Shown: positions 31,542 to 43,566 of the stretch, piece after piece | How the letters are laid out: every line of letters begins with the position of its first letter | Numbering within the stretch: position 1 is the first letter of the stretch | Assembly: GCF_905404315.1 (NCBI RefSeq) | Contig: NC_066296.1 | Location: 9,362,001 to 9,426,000, forward strand | Reading direction: 5' to 3' | Length of the DNA: 64,000 bases | Source: Leptidea sinapis | Lineage: Eukaryota > Arthropoda > Insecta > Lepidoptera > Pieridae | The notes under the pieces: model-generated | The model's database searches: none | Told to the model about the DNA's origin: nothing | The model's input: the letters and a program-made list of their open reading frames with translations, nothing else | Position numbers and translations under genes: made by a program

Positions 31542-32198
31542 TACAGGATGGGTTTTTTGAGAAGGGCGGTGATGGCCAAGTCGAAAACTATGAGACTTAG
31601 AGAAAAGTCGTGAAAGTATTCATGACCTCGATTTATATGAAACCAATAACTGCATATCTTTGCAAAGATATTGGTTAAGAAAAATGAGAGCAAATACAAA
31701 AAAAATTGCACATTGCTTTTCATATCTCACTATTACCTAACTAATAAGTTGCTCAAAATAGTTTCCGTTGACTCCAATGCATGAGTTTATACGTCTCTCT
31801 AATGACCTTACTGCATTTGATACCATTACAGGGTTTATCCTCGATAGAATATCAACAAAAAAGTAAGATTTCTAACAAAGTTTGAATAGAAGGTGAGTTT
31901 TCTTCCGTGTAAAAATAATAAAACAGAAAATTTGGTATTTCCTTTCATTTTTAGTAATACATTTCTTTGCAAAGATTGATTCTTATGAGCAACATAGTCC
32001 ATTGGTCCAATAATACAGGATGTAATATTTTTGTAAAATCATTCGAGTCGATTTCCGTCAAAATTTCAAGAAATTAAAAAACTAAATATGCAGTTATTAG
32101 TTTTTTATAAATCGAAGGCATGACTCCTCTCATGACTTTTCTCTAAGTCTCGTAGTTTCCGACTTGGCCATCACCACCCTTCTCAAATACATCCTGTA
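31542..32198. mobile_element. MITE with long terminal inverted repeats
   Basis: The left end TACAGGATGGGTTTTTTGAG and the reverse complement of the right end (TACAGGATGTATTTGAGAAG) start an inverted repeat of about 140 bp, including GGTGATGGCCAAGTCG and GAGACTTAGAGAAAAGTC. Total length is 657 bp with no conserved coding. TA at both ends may be the target duplication, in which case the termini are CAGGATG. The small minus frame over the left end is incidental. Confidence 0.78.
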
Positions 32199-34528
32199 AA
32201 ATTTAAATTTAATTTAAATTTAAACGATAAGGGAAAGACTGTTTTAGTTTGTGACTGAAAAAAAATAATCTTCTACATTATAGCTAATCTACAGATATAT
32301 ATAATGGAAATTTTGGTTGATATGTGAATCAAACGCATTTTAGGGTTTGCAAAGATTTTTGATTGCAAATCAAAAACGTTGCATGCTATTTTGAATTTTA
32401 ATTACATTTGCTTTGAATTACGATTTAAATTTCATTATTTATTTATTTATGTATTTATTGGTAATCAACAGCGTAACAGTAAACGTTAAAAAACAATAAT
32501 ATAAAACATTATTGTTAAGGCTATTGTAGATTATTCATATTGACAATATTATTTTACAACAAGCTGTATTACAGAACAACTGCCTCTTGTGTTTCTTATT
32601 TTCTGTGTATATGTTTGTGGGTGGGTGTGAATGCGTATATGTGTGTATAGTAGATAATAATATGTATGTATGTTAAAGAAATGAGTACGGAACTGCTTTA
32701 GACTGATGTAATTTAATAATTTCACGCTTCAATTTATTCTTTTCTAACATGAAGATATCTAGAAAAAAATATCCTTTATTCGATTGTCCGCTTGATCCGG
32801 AGTTCAATGCTATTGAAAATTGTATTTGACACCATAGACTAATAGAAAAATTGCGAAAAGTGTTTAGACCAGATGAATAAAAGCTTCAACCTATAATTAC
32901 AATCGACAATCGGCGGGTGACGTACTTGCGCCGCAGGGTTACCGCACGCATTTGATATGTTATGTTATTGCTTGTTTTCAGAAAAATACTCAATGGATTG
33001 TTATCAGGTGTTTTTTATTTAGTTGACAGACGACCCAGCTTGATTATAGCTAACGAATAATATGAGTTTCCTTGATTTATTATAATGAACAACGCCATTG
33101 TATCTGGGTAAGGAAATATCTGACATTTTTATTATAAATGGCTAAAAAATCATTTCACTAAATCTATGTATTTAAATATACTATTGAAAAGAAGATTTAA
33201 TTTCCTTGCGCATTCAGTCAAAAACAATCAATGTTACATACCATATATGTCGAGAAAATGAGTTTGAAAAAATAAAAATAACCGTAATGGCATATTTTTA
33301 CGATTCAAAATTGTATGTCCATAAAGCGGTCGTATTTGGTAAATAAAATATCAGGCACTAAAATTTTTGATTTTCATTGTAGAAAATATAATATTATTAC
33401 ATTTATATGAAAGCACAATATAACTCTACAACACAGAAATCTTGCTACAAGAGGATAAAGAACACAAGAAGGACAATAAATTGCCGCGTTTAGGACTTGT
33501 AATAAATGCTATCTTATGTTACAAGTTCCATATTCGATAAAAATACAGAAGCAAATGTATTTCAATGAACTGTTTCCATGTTACATGTTTTATTAATATA
33601 CATTTCATACAAAAATATTATGATAAGAGTCTCGAAACTTTCATCACTTATCGTTCGCTTTATCAATTTTCGCGCGTAATTCAAATACCTACTTCGTGTA
33701 GTAGTAGCCAATGTGACATTTGAAGTTTGACATCAGTAATGTATGCCAATACACCTAGATTAAAACGGCACAAACACTAAGAAGGTTATATATATCAAAA
33801 TTAGAGTTTTGTTCGATGTCACCTTGCTGTGACGCACACGCAGCGGCCGCAGACAACGACATGTGACACCATTTCGGTTATAGAAGTCCGCCGCTAGCAA
33901 ACAGGAGCTTTTGAATAGAAATACGTCAAAATATTTATAAGAGTATATTTATACATTATGCTTATTATTTTCGATTTAAAAACAATTCTATGTGGATTTA
34001 TCAACATTTTCATATCGGCCATTATATTTATTTGGGTTATGACTTATTTGGGTTTTTTGACAATAGTGGCTAATAATCCGCCGTAGTTGTTTATGTTTAG
34101 AAAGCTGCAAGATGGTTTTAATAACATGTTTCTATTGATTTGAATGCTATGCAGATGGTTATGTTCAAATGTTCATGAAGCTAACATTCTGGTTGTAGAT
34201 ATAATATTCATATTTACTTATCTAGTGTCATTTCAAATAACAGTTGATAATCTAAATATAGGTTAACTCTGCTGTGGGTTGAATAAAGAACTAATTAATT
34301 AGCACTACTAATCTAGGTGACCTACTACAAAACATTGTAACAGTACTTTTATTCTGTTTTCTCTGTCCCTTATCCGTTTCAAATGCAACTGAGTACTAAA
34401 TTAATTTAAAATGTAGTGGTAATTATTCCACAGATAAATTTACATTGGCTTGAATTTAAAATTTTTTAATGAAACTCTTGGCATATAATAATGAGTCTTT
34501 GGGAACTTGTCATCGCTTAAGAATATTT
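32199..34528. other. Long interval without identified gene
   Basis: 2.3 kb of AT-rich sequence. At 32,435-32,690 an (ATTT)n stretch followed by GTGGGTGGGTGTG..TGTGTG resembles an antisense LINE 3' UTR (compare the CA-rich 3' UTR near 59,930), but no coding part is attached. Nothing else was recognised, including around the slightly GC-richer patch at 33,820-33,890. Confidence 0.45.
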
Positions 34529-34965
34529 TTTTTTATGGAAGAGGAGGACAAACGAGTGTACAGGTCACCAGATGTAAAGTGATCACCGCCGCCCAAATTC
34601 TTTTGCAACACCAGAGGAATCACTGGAGCGTTGTTGCCTTTTAATGTCGTATCTTCCCGAACACAATGGCACAAGGAAGTTCATTCCACAGTTTTGTAGT
34701 ACGTGGAAGAAAGCTAATTGGAAACCGCAACGTGGAGGACATCTAAATGGTGATGATGTCCTAGTTTGTGGCGTGTCGTGTGAAGGTGGAATTCGGTGGC
34801 AGGAATCAGGTTAAACAGCTCTTCGGAACACTCCCCGTGATAAACGCGGTAGAAGACATACAATGAAGCGACGTCTCTACACAACGCCAAGTGATTCAGC
34901 CGTTTTCAGAGCACTGGGTCCTCGACAATTCGAGTTGCATGCGGTCAAATATGAACAAGGAAGTT
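34529..34965 (-). pseudogene. LINE family B ORF2 C-terminal fragment
   Basis: Antisense 3' end of a LINE, T-run first, then TATGGAAGAGGAGGACAAAC. On minus it is homologous to the FYRIYHGECS..LF region and the FLPRTTKLWNEL tail, but is broken by several indels here. The better-preserved copy is at 40,886-41,510. Confidence 0.65.
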
Positions 34966-35558
34966 CAAAATTATTTTCTACAGGAGGAGGGTTCTGTGTA
35001 CAGAATGCAGGCTATGTCGCTACCACAGCGCAGCGGCGCGATTATCTGCCACCAAGCAGAAAAGTTTTTTATGGTATTTTATGCAATCGTTGTATAAGAA
35101 GCGTCAAAGAACGCGATTGTCGTGGGTGGTGAATGACGCCACGATATAGTTGTCTGTGGCACCGAAACAACTGTGATTTTTTGGCGCACTATAAGTGCAG
35201 TAAATATTGCTTTTTTAGGCCATAGAGTATAGACTTTTCTAAGACTCATTAAAGTATGTACTTATATTACTAATCGTTGTTATATTTTTTAGTTATAATT
35301 GTAACAGAATTTAAAACGTGAACTGAGTTTGTATTCCAGTTTTAGTCTGCATGCCTTACGGGTTAGGCTAAGAGCACCTTGTCCTGCAATTAAAGATGAT
35401 TTGATTTGATCGTGGCTGTATAAGTGACAGATACAAGGAGACAAGTAGAAAAAGATTATTTTCTTTTTCAACAGTTGTTTTGGTACCACATACAATTAAA
35501 TCTAAGTTAGGTAATATTAGGTAAAACGTTTAATATTTTAAGTACGTAGTACACACTG
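34966..35558. other. Interval without identified features
   Basis: The first 150 bases may be decayed LINE B sequence; two overlapping plus frames (34,863-35,132 and 34,891-35,097) have no domain. The remainder is AT-rich. Confidence 0.45.
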
Positions 35559-35900
35559 TCGCATAGCAACGCTTCTACGTACATGACGAGAGTTGTCAAT
35601 CATCATGTCGCGTAGCAACGCTTCTACGAACATGACGAGAGTTGTCAAACTTAGAATCGCGTAGCAACGCTTCTACGTACATGACGAGAGTTGTCAATCT
35701 TCATGTCGCGTAGCAACGCTTCTACGAACATGACGAGAGTTTACAATCTTCATGTCGCGTAGCAACGCTTCTACGTACACGACGAGAGTTTTTAAGCTTT
35801 ATGCCGCGTAGCAACGCTTCTACGTACATGTTGAGAGTTGTCAAACTTAGTGTCGCGTACCAACGTTTCGACGTACATGACGAGAGATGTCAAACTTCAA
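35559..35900 (+). repeat. 49-bp tandem array, seven units
   Basis: Units start at 35,559, 35,608, 35,657, 35,706, 35,755, 35,804 and 35,853, an exact 49-base period. The core is CGCGTAGCAACGCTTCTACG followed by TACATGACGAGAGTTGTCAA. Each core has a CGTAG/CTACG inverted repeat around AACGCTT-type sequence. The unit edges vary (unit 7 most). It is GC-richer than its flanks and not coding. Confidence 0.95.
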
Positions 35901-36133
35901 GGCAATGATAATTTCGATAGCACCGTCAACAATATTCGTAGCTCAGCGGAAAAATATTTACTTCAGACGCTATAGACCCGTGTTCGATACAGTGTAAGGA
36001 TTTTTTTGGGATTTGTAAAAATACGTACATACATAATATTTTCATGTTTAAATCATTAGACAAAACATTTTAATGTCAACTTAAGAAAAACAACTCACAA
36101 CACAATGTTCGGTTGTTTGAGTGTATACAAATA

Positions 36134-36479
36134 CTAGCTGACCCGGTAAACGTTGTTTTGCCATATAAAGTATAATTCACGCGATAGTTTTATAAGTAAT
36201 AAAATATTGCCTATATTATAGTCTGTACATCATTTAGTTCTATTGTCAATAGTTTTTGCAGCGCACGCAAAAATAGGTTTTCGATTTTACACCTTGTGTT
36301 ACAAAATAGCAATTTTATTACGGATCCCTAATTTTGAAAAAAAAAAACATAGCCTATAGCCTTCCTTGATAAATGGACTACCCAACACTGAAAGAATCAT
36401 TCAAATCCGACCAGTAGTATCAGAGATTAGCGCGTTCAAACAAACAAACAAACACTGCAGCTTTATATATTAGTATAGA
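36134..36479 (-). mobile_element. Short Helitron, third copy
   Basis: Minus-strand TCTATACTAATATA start and CTAG end, with the same body as 2,923-3,266 (GGGATCCGTAATAAAATTGC and AAATCGAAAACCTATTTTTG on minus). Inserted at an A/T dinucleotide. Confidence 0.82.
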
Positions 36480-36831
36480 TATAATCATTTTAAATAATTG
36501 AAACGGTAAAATGTTCATTAATAATATTCTTACAAGTAGAAGCGGAGTAGAAATTAATACTTAGTCACATAGCGAAGTGAAATATAAAATGAAATATAAA
36601 TTGAAAATGAGGTTTTGATTGAAAAACGAACTCCCCTCGGGCAACATCACAATTTGATATCATCAATAGAATCTATTATGAATTATTTTAAAAAGAGGAG
36701 GATGAAATAGCGTTCGGGTCGTCTGATTGTTACTGGCCACAGCCGATATTATTTCTTGTTATTATTTTTTCTACACCAGTTGAATCAAACTAGAGTTGCT
36801 TTTAGGTAAGTACCAGGAAGTTAGAGGAGTA

Positions 36832-37140
36832 TTTTTTTATGACAATAAGGGACGAGACGAGCAGGACGTTCAACTGATGGTAATTGATACGCTCTGCCCA
36901 TTACAATGCAGTGCCACTCAGGATTCTTTAGAAAAACCCATAAATTCTGAACGTAACTACAACATTGCTCCTCACCCTGAGACAAAAGATGTTGTCTCAT
37001 TTGCCCTGTAATTTCACTAGCTACGGCGCCCTTCAGACCGATACACAGTAATGCTTACACATTATTGCTTCACGGCAGAAATAGGCACGGTTGTGGTACC
37101 CATAATCTAGATGGCATCCTGTGCAAAGGAGCCTCATCTG
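36832..37140 (-). mobile_element. S1 SINE
   Basis: Antisense, T-run start, ends GAGCCTCATCTG. The hairpin is degraded on one side (CTGAACG). The open frame at 36,796-37,011 is incidental. Confidence 0.82.
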
Positions 37141-38135
37141 CCTAGGTATAGTAGTACCACTGGAGGGAGTATAGATATAGGAGCCTATCCAGGATGAACA
37201 GTATTATATTTAGTAGATACACATATGATACAAGACCAAATTGATTCTTTTTAAGGAGAATATTTGTGTACATACATAGATGAAAATTTTGATGCATCAA
37301 ATTTTCTAACCAAATCTCGTTCACACGATTTCCGCTGTTCATTTTGGTTTGATGCATCACGATCGGTGCTACAATCCAATGTTTCGTTGTATTGCATGTT
37401 TCATAAACAAATTCAGATATATATTTGAAGGATTTGAGGATATCTATTATCCTTCTTGATTGTGGATTTATGTGTCACGGTTACACTTGTAATGCTACAT
37501 CTATGTATAATGGGCCGTTTAAATTTCAAACAGTTCTTTTCAGGTCTAGCTATATGAGGTTGAGGTACCTATATGTAGGAAGCTTATATCTTTTCGGATG
37601 AGTAGATTGTCATATTTAATAGGTGATCTTAATCCTTTTTTGAATAAAACAACACAAACCTACTCCTAACATCTGCCCCTGCAACTAATTCCGAATTGTA
37701 GGTATCTGGATCTGGACCCTTATGCATGTATTCTAAAGTACCCGTCACGAGAAGCTATAAATTATGTAAACAAACATCTTTTACTAAGTAAACATTTTAT
37801 ACTGCGAGATAATAATAAATTACCATATTCAATCGACATGAAATATAGACGGGTTATATGAAAGTAACAACCTATTTAATTCAGTCGGATCACATTTTAA
37901 CGACGCTTTTGTGTTTCTTGGTACCGGAACGCGTCCGTCGCAGGGATTGTAATCTATCGGGACGCCATTTTGAAATAAAGGCGTCATTCGAGTTTCGAAT
38001 GCGTACGAGTTTGTTTCATTGCATTGCATGTATCGCGGATCTGGTTGTTATTGTTAATTTTTTTATATTTTCGTTATCACTTTTTTATTGTTGTTACTTT
38101 AATTGTTGCGTTAATTTTATTTGTTATTACGTATA
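37141..38135. other. Interval upstream of DDE transposase remnant
   Basis: No recognised feature except that 37,850-38,130 may be the 5' part of the following transposon. Terminal inverted repeats were looked for and not found. The overlapping frames at 37,829-38,029 (-) and 37,858-38,136 (+) are not convincing. Confidence 0.4.
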
Positions 38136-38195
38136 ATGGAGCCAGTAGCCAGTACATCTAAGGAAATAAATTCGCCTAAGGAAATAAAAAAATAA
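38136..38195 (+). other. Short leader frame before the transposase remnant
   Basis: MEPVASTSKEINSPKEIKK-stop, followed by repeated AAGGAAATAAA units up to 38,223. It could be the original N-terminus of the transposase, cut off by deletion and slippage in the purine-rich repeat. It is in a different frame from the downstream ORF. Confidence 0.35.
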
Positions 38196-38230
38196 ATTCA
38201 TCTAAGGAAATAAAAGGAAATAAAGAATCA

Positions 38231-38815
38231 ATGGATGCAACACATTTTAAACAATGGTTTGAAAACGTTCTCCCAAAACGTGGAGAAAATGCAGTAGTGG
38301 TAATGGACAATGCACCATACCACTCAAGGCGTCTTGAAAGAATTCCTACTACTGCCTGGAAAAAAAATGATATACAAAATTGGCTTGTAAGTAAGAATAT
38401 TTCTTACGACGACAATGAAATTAAGACTGAATTACTGCTAAAAGTAAAAAATGTTAAAGACAATTTTAAAACATATGTAGTGAACGAGCTCGCAAAAAAA
38501 TATAATGTGGAAGTATTGAGACTCCCGCCATATCATTGTGAGCTTAATCCAATTGAGCTAATTTGGGCCAACGTAAAAGGATATGTTGCTCGCAAAAATA
38601 CAAATTTTAAATTTGACGAGGTAAAACAATTATTACAAGAGGGACTGCAGCAGATTACTTCGGAAAATTGGAAGCGTTGTGTGGAGCATGTTATCAAGGA
38701 AGAAGATAATTTTTATTCCAAAATCGATGAGATAATTGATAAAACTGTAGACAGCTTCGTGATACATGTCACTGATTCTGACACAGAAATGGGAACATCT
38801 GAATCTGACGAATAA
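38231..38815 (+). pseudogene. C-terminal half of a DD82E-type transposase
   Basis: A 194-codon frame. VVVMDNAPYHS places an aspartate at residue 26, and LPPYHCELNPIELIW a glutamate at residue 109; they match the second Asp and final Glu of the IS630/Tc1/mariner (DDE_3) catalytic fold. Exactly 82 residues separate them, against 34 in classical Tc1 elements. The extra segment (residues about 36-95) contains WKKNDIQNWLVSKN, a conserved feature in uncharacterised insect DDE proteins I remember. I recall a transposon group named Sailor defined by DD82E spacing. The DNA-binding domain and first catalytic Asp are missing, so the copy is truncated. The tail is acidic. The ATG at 38,231 is probably internal. 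The half that remains has no frame damage. Confidence 0.78.
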
Positions 38816-39849
38816 TTATTCTTAAATAATATATGTTAATTAATATTAGTTATTTCATAATTTATTAAATCTTAAACAAATTCATTTTTTTTGTTGGTCC
38901 AAATGTTGTGAACTCCTGAACACTTGTTTACAAAATTTATAGCTTCTCATGACGGTTACTTTAGCTAGTGCGCGTGTGTATGTGTGTTTACCAATCCTAA
39001 TTGTGTACCTACGGGCCCCTTCCTATCGTGTTCCTAACGCCCTAGCCCTAACCATAGGGTTTGAATAATATATATAAATATTTAGAGATTAGTACGGAAT
39101 TGTCTGTCACCAGGGCTCCTGCGGTGACAGACGGTATTTGGGTAGGAGAGAGGGTGTACATTGTGCAATGTACACAGGATGGACTTTCTCACTGCTGGTC
39201 AAGCGGACTCACAAGACCCACGACTGGCTGCTTAAGGTTTCCTGGTCGCAGTGAGAGGATGCTTAAAAGCATAGAGTAGCTGCAATAGCTCTTCTAGCTG
39301 GTGCTAGGGACTTCTCGTGGCTGACAGCTTCAATAGCTCTACCAGCAGTTGCTTGGGACTTCTTTATCTTCTTCGGAGGGAAAGTGATACTCGACACAGT
39401 TCTTGATTTAAATTAATTTATTTACATTTTCCTACAGTATTTATACATAAAATAACGATGATTTTATAATAGTGTACTGTCGGGGTGCCAAATTTAAATG
39501 GTTGCGTACTTATTGCCTCAATTAATATTCGTCACAAAATATTTACAAGAGTAACCTAGATTCAATAGTTACACGAGTGCCCTAGATTAACAGTTCAACA
39601 TATAGTCTGTTATGCGACTTGCTTCGTTGACATTTATTTATTAGAATATTTTTAAACAACTTCAAAAAAGGAGGAGGTTCTCAATATACTTCAAAGGAAT
39701 TCTGGTGACAGTTTGGTTAGGTTCTGATAATGGGATCAGTAAAACAGTTAACAGTTACAGTTACAGTAAACAGTTAACAGTTACAGTGAGCAGTTATCAG
39801 AAACTTTTTTATCAACGTATGAGAGAAATTTTATAGCAAATCAGGGGAT
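38816..39849. other. Interval without identified gene
   Basis: 38,820-38,950 may be the 3' end of the preceding transposon. The GC-richer stretch 39,000-39,400 (including CCCTAGCCCTAACC and a hairpin-like TGTACATTGTGCAATGTACA at about 39,156-39,175) is not recognised. A short tandem AACAGTTACAGT repeat lies at about 39,750-39,785. Confidence 0.4.
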
Positions 39850-40100
39850 CATTTTTGAAATCCAAGATGGCCGTCGCGCAAATTTATGATTTCAACAATA
39901 TTGATATCGAATCCGAGGGTCTCGAGGGTGCAGAGAACGAATTTGGCATTATTTTTTAAATTTAAGATGGCCGCCGCGCATATTTATGATTTCAACAATA
40001 TGGATATCGTGTCCGAGGTTCTCGATGGTGCAGAGAACGAATTTGGTATCATTTTTGAAATTCAAGATGGCCGCCGCACAAAATTATGATTTCAACAATA
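39850..40100 (+). repeat. 100-bp minisatellite, ~2.5 units
   Basis: AAGATGGCCG starts units at 39,864, 39,964 and 40,064, an exact 100-base period. The unit contains CAAGATGGCCGCCGCGCA, ATTTATGATTTCAACAATAT and GGTGCAGAGAACGAATTTGG. It is related, in reverse orientation, to the array at 49,895-50,150. Confidence 0.9.
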
Positions 40101-40885
40101 TATAGAATATTTTAATATAAGTATTACGTTGAAATGAAATATTTTTAACTATTACAATAATTTTAGTCTGTGTATTTATCCTATTAATATTATATATTAC
40201 ATAATAAGTAGTAATAATAAAGTTATTATTGTTCAATGAGTTGAACAACATTGACATTTTTATCCAAATTAAGTACCTACTTATTAGACTAACGCAGTAT
40301 TTAAACAAATGTTTTTCTTTTTTAATTTACGGTCAGGATTTTGTTAAAGCGTGACCTGCATAACAATGCTCACTGCCAAGAATAGAGTAAAGGAAAAAAT
40401 TAATTTATTAAACATATTAATATTAAGATATACATAGCGCCAATCGTTAAGTATGGATAAAATAAATCCAGCCTTATTCAGACAAATCCTTATGCAAGTA
40501 AACACAGAAAGAAATAATACTGGCTTATGAGGGTTAATCCCTTTGTCTACAACCTCCCGACCTGTTTGACCATGACTTCTCTAGGGAGTTACAAAACATA
40601 AAAACTAACTTTAGGCACTCTAATATATATTTTAAAGCTGCGCATAAGTCTTGACTTAAGATAGTTAATAAGGGTGTTTGAGTGCTCGAAATATTTATAG
40701 TATATATATATATTATAGTATAGGCTGCATCAGTTTTTATTAGATTATTAATAATACACTGATTCTTGTTCGTTTTTAAGTCAAAATGTTAGTTACCAGT
40801 TACTTCACTAATCGCCAAACGTAAGCATGTCACCACTGCTTCTTGGACATCAATTATTACTGTCGATTTTTGAATATATATATAT
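40101..40885. other. Interval without identified features
   Basis: AT-rich; no recognised repeat or frame. Confidence 0.55.
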
Positions 40886-41510
40886 ATACTTTTTAATGGA
40901 AAAGGAGGACACACGACCGTACGGGTCACCTGGTGTTAAGTGATGTCCGCCGCCCACATTCTTTTGCAACTCCTGTGCAATCACAGGAGCGTTGCCAGCC
41001 CTTAAACAAGGTGTACGCGCATCTTTTGAAGGCACCCATGTCGTACCGTCCCGCAAAAACCGCACAAGGAAGCTCATTCCACAGCTTTGTAGTACGTGGA
41101 AGAAAGCGCCTTGAAAACCGCACTGTGGGGAGCTGCCACTCATCCAGATGGTGGGGATGATATCCTAACTTGTGGCGTGTTGTGCGAAAGTGGAATTCGG
41201 CGGCAGAAATCAGGTGAAACAGCTCTTTGGAACACTCCCCGTGATAAATGCGGTAGAAGACACACAATGAAACGACGTCTCACGCAATGCCAAGTGATCC
41301 ATCGGTAAACAGAGCTGGATCCCCGACAATTCAAGCTGCTCTGCGTTGCACGCGGTCAAATGGATCATGGAGATGACAGCAATACTCCATGTGTGGACCT
41401 GCGCTTTGTACAGCGCTAGAATGTGGGCCGGCTTGAATTATTGCCATGCTTTATTACGCCCAGCTTCTTCGAAGCCAATTTGGCTTTGCCCTCCAGATGA
41501 CCAAGAAATT
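40886..41510 (-). pseudogene. LINE family B ORF2 C-terminal fragment
   Basis: The minus strand has an open 113-codon frame (40,926-41,267): CVFYRIYHGECSKELFHLIS, then HPHHLDEWQLPTVRFSRRFL and PRTTKLWNELPCAVFAGRYD. This is the conserved C-terminal part of the family; sequence 5' of it (to about 41,510) is homologous but frame-shifted. The 3' end has the T-rich tail on the plus strand at about 40,880-40,895. No polymerase motifs remain. Confidence 0.75.
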
Positions 41511-41756
41511 TTCAATCGATCGAGATTTTGAGACTCAGTATTCTGATACTAGGATTCAGAACTCGATAGAATTTCGATAGAATAGTAGTTACAATATTAA
41601 TAGTTTTTAAACTGAAGCTTTTATTACATCGCCTCAAATTTTTTCGCCCATCTATTGCATGACGTATTACTTGTAGGGATGAAATTGTATCATTAATATC
41701 AACAACTGCTTTCAAGTATGTTCGCGCGATTTAAGGCGACAGATTTAAGCTCTGGT

Positions 41757-42235
41757 CAAAGTCAAAGTCAAAGTTTTTATTTGCATAAACATGTTAGATT
41801 GATGTTACATAAATATTATTAAGAACATGTTTGCCACATTTATGACGTACAAATTTTATAAAATACATTTCTAAATCATTAGTTTCAATAATATAAATTT
41901 AACAAAAGATTAGTAGCAGTATTATATAGTATATAGTCAAGTTTTTAGTTGAAAATATTCGTCTAATGAATATAAGCAGTTTTTACTCAGGTATATTTTC
42001 AATTTAGATGAGAAATTCCTATTTGACGATACCTCTCGTATTATTTTTGGGATGTGATTATAGATTTTTATGCACATACACAAACAGTTTCTCTGAAATA
42101 ATGTAGTTCTACAGCAAGGTACTTGTAGTTTTGTGGGGTCCCTGGATGGGAAAAGAGAAGTGTTTTCATGTTTACTGAATTCGCTAATTTTTTTTCGAAC
42201 AAACATACATCGAGCCAACAACATTAGTTTTTTCC
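41757..42235 (-). pseudogene. LINE ORF2 C-terminal tail (family D)
   Basis: The minus frame 41,937-42,224 reads MFVRKKISEFSKHENTSLFP, LQVPCCRTTLFQRNCLC, IKIYNHIPKIIREVSS and LKIYLSKNCLYSLDEYF, the standard end of a Jockey/CR1-like ORF2. The 3' UTR extends to a TTTGACTTTGACTTTGACC tail at about 41,757-41,775 (complement). It is 5'-truncated near 42,235. Confidence 0.72.
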
Positions 42236-42239
42236 ATTT

Positions 42240-42684
42240 TCTTGAATAATGTTGTTTTGAAGCATTAAAAAAAAAAGAAAAAACGAATGCTTTACTTAAT
42301 TATTGAATGTTTTTTTGAAAATACATTTTTGTGAAATATTTTTTTACAATTAAATTCTTTGAAATATTTTTTGTAAAATATTGACAACTTTTAAATATTT
42401 GCTTTTTAAGATTTGTCCGTTAAAGTTGCACTTGTGGCACAAGGCTGGCTATTTTCTTTTATTTGCCTCTGATTTTAACATAAGAAGACATACTATCATA
42501 CTCTCGTTTTAAATCTTTAAAACAGCGTTAGTAAAGGATAATTAAAATCTTGTGACTCAAAATACTTAATTAATAATAAGAAGATTATGGTTTGGCGAAA
42601 AACGCATTAAAGTAATACATAAATTGATCGGTCTCTGTTGTAGGACTGAGACATGAAGAGACTTTTCTCCTACCATGGAATAAC
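42240..42684. other. Interval without identified features
   Basis: T- and A-run-rich sequence; nothing recognised. Confidence 0.55.
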
Positions 42685-42956
42685 TTTTTTTTATGTACGG
42701 TAAGGGCCGAGACGAGCAGGACGATCAGCTGATGGTAATTGATACGCCTTGCCGATAGCAATGCATTGCCGCTCAGGATTCTTGAAAAACTCAAAAATTC
42801 TGAGCGGCTCTACAATTGCGCTCATCACTTTGAGACATAAGATGTTAAGTCTTATTTGCCCAGTAATTTCACTAGCTACTACTTCACGGTAGAAATAGGC
42901 ACCGTTGTGGTACCCATAATCTAGCCGGCTTCCTGAGCAAAGGAGCCTCCCACTGG
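42685..42956 (-). mobile_element. S1 SINE
   Basis: Antisense copy, T8 at 42,685 to CTCCCACTGG at 42,956, missing about 30 bases around the 'CAGTAATGC' region. The long minus frame that crosses it is incidental. Confidence 0.85.
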
Positions 42957-43566
42957 TAAAATCTCTATGTTCCATAAATTCAATTGAACTATAGTTCAAT
43001 AATATAGTTATAGATATATATATACAAATAATCTTCAAAATTAAATGCTCTTGGAAATATGACATGGCCAAATTGACCGCGCATTCCGTTAACTTCATTA
43101 CTTGAGACATCACGTATACATAGACATACAAATCTAAACCTTATTTAAATGTATATATGTCTTAATTCAGAATAGCAAGCAGCAACCACAACCTTTCATA
43201 TTTCTGTGTCCTTTCATGCACGCTAAGCATTCCGAAAGCCAAGCCAAATTGCATTCGGACAAGTTTGTAAGCATGTGTTTTGCAATGGATTTGAGCAATT
43301 AAAATTTTAATATATATATATATATATATATACCAGATTACCAGGCTTATACTATATATAATGTAAGTTTGTTTAATATAAAATGATATATACAATTATA
43401 GAAAAGCGTGTTGTTTTATTAAGTTTATGAAGCTTTTATGTCACTATTTAATAATCATAAAGTACTAAATAACACCGAATAAAAAATAATGTAGATAATT
43501 CAAAGTTAAAAGAGTTACGTTTTTTTTTTTTATTATTATTTATAAAACAGCACATTACATCTCTTA
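42957..43566. repeat. AT-rich interval with (TA)n microsatellite
   Basis: A TA dinucleotide run at about 43,307-43,332. No gene or dispersed repeat was recognised on either side. Confidence 0.6.

Noticed and set aside
35559..35900. CRISPR array
   Set aside because: The repeats are contiguous 49-bp units without unique spacers, and the genome is eukaryotic.
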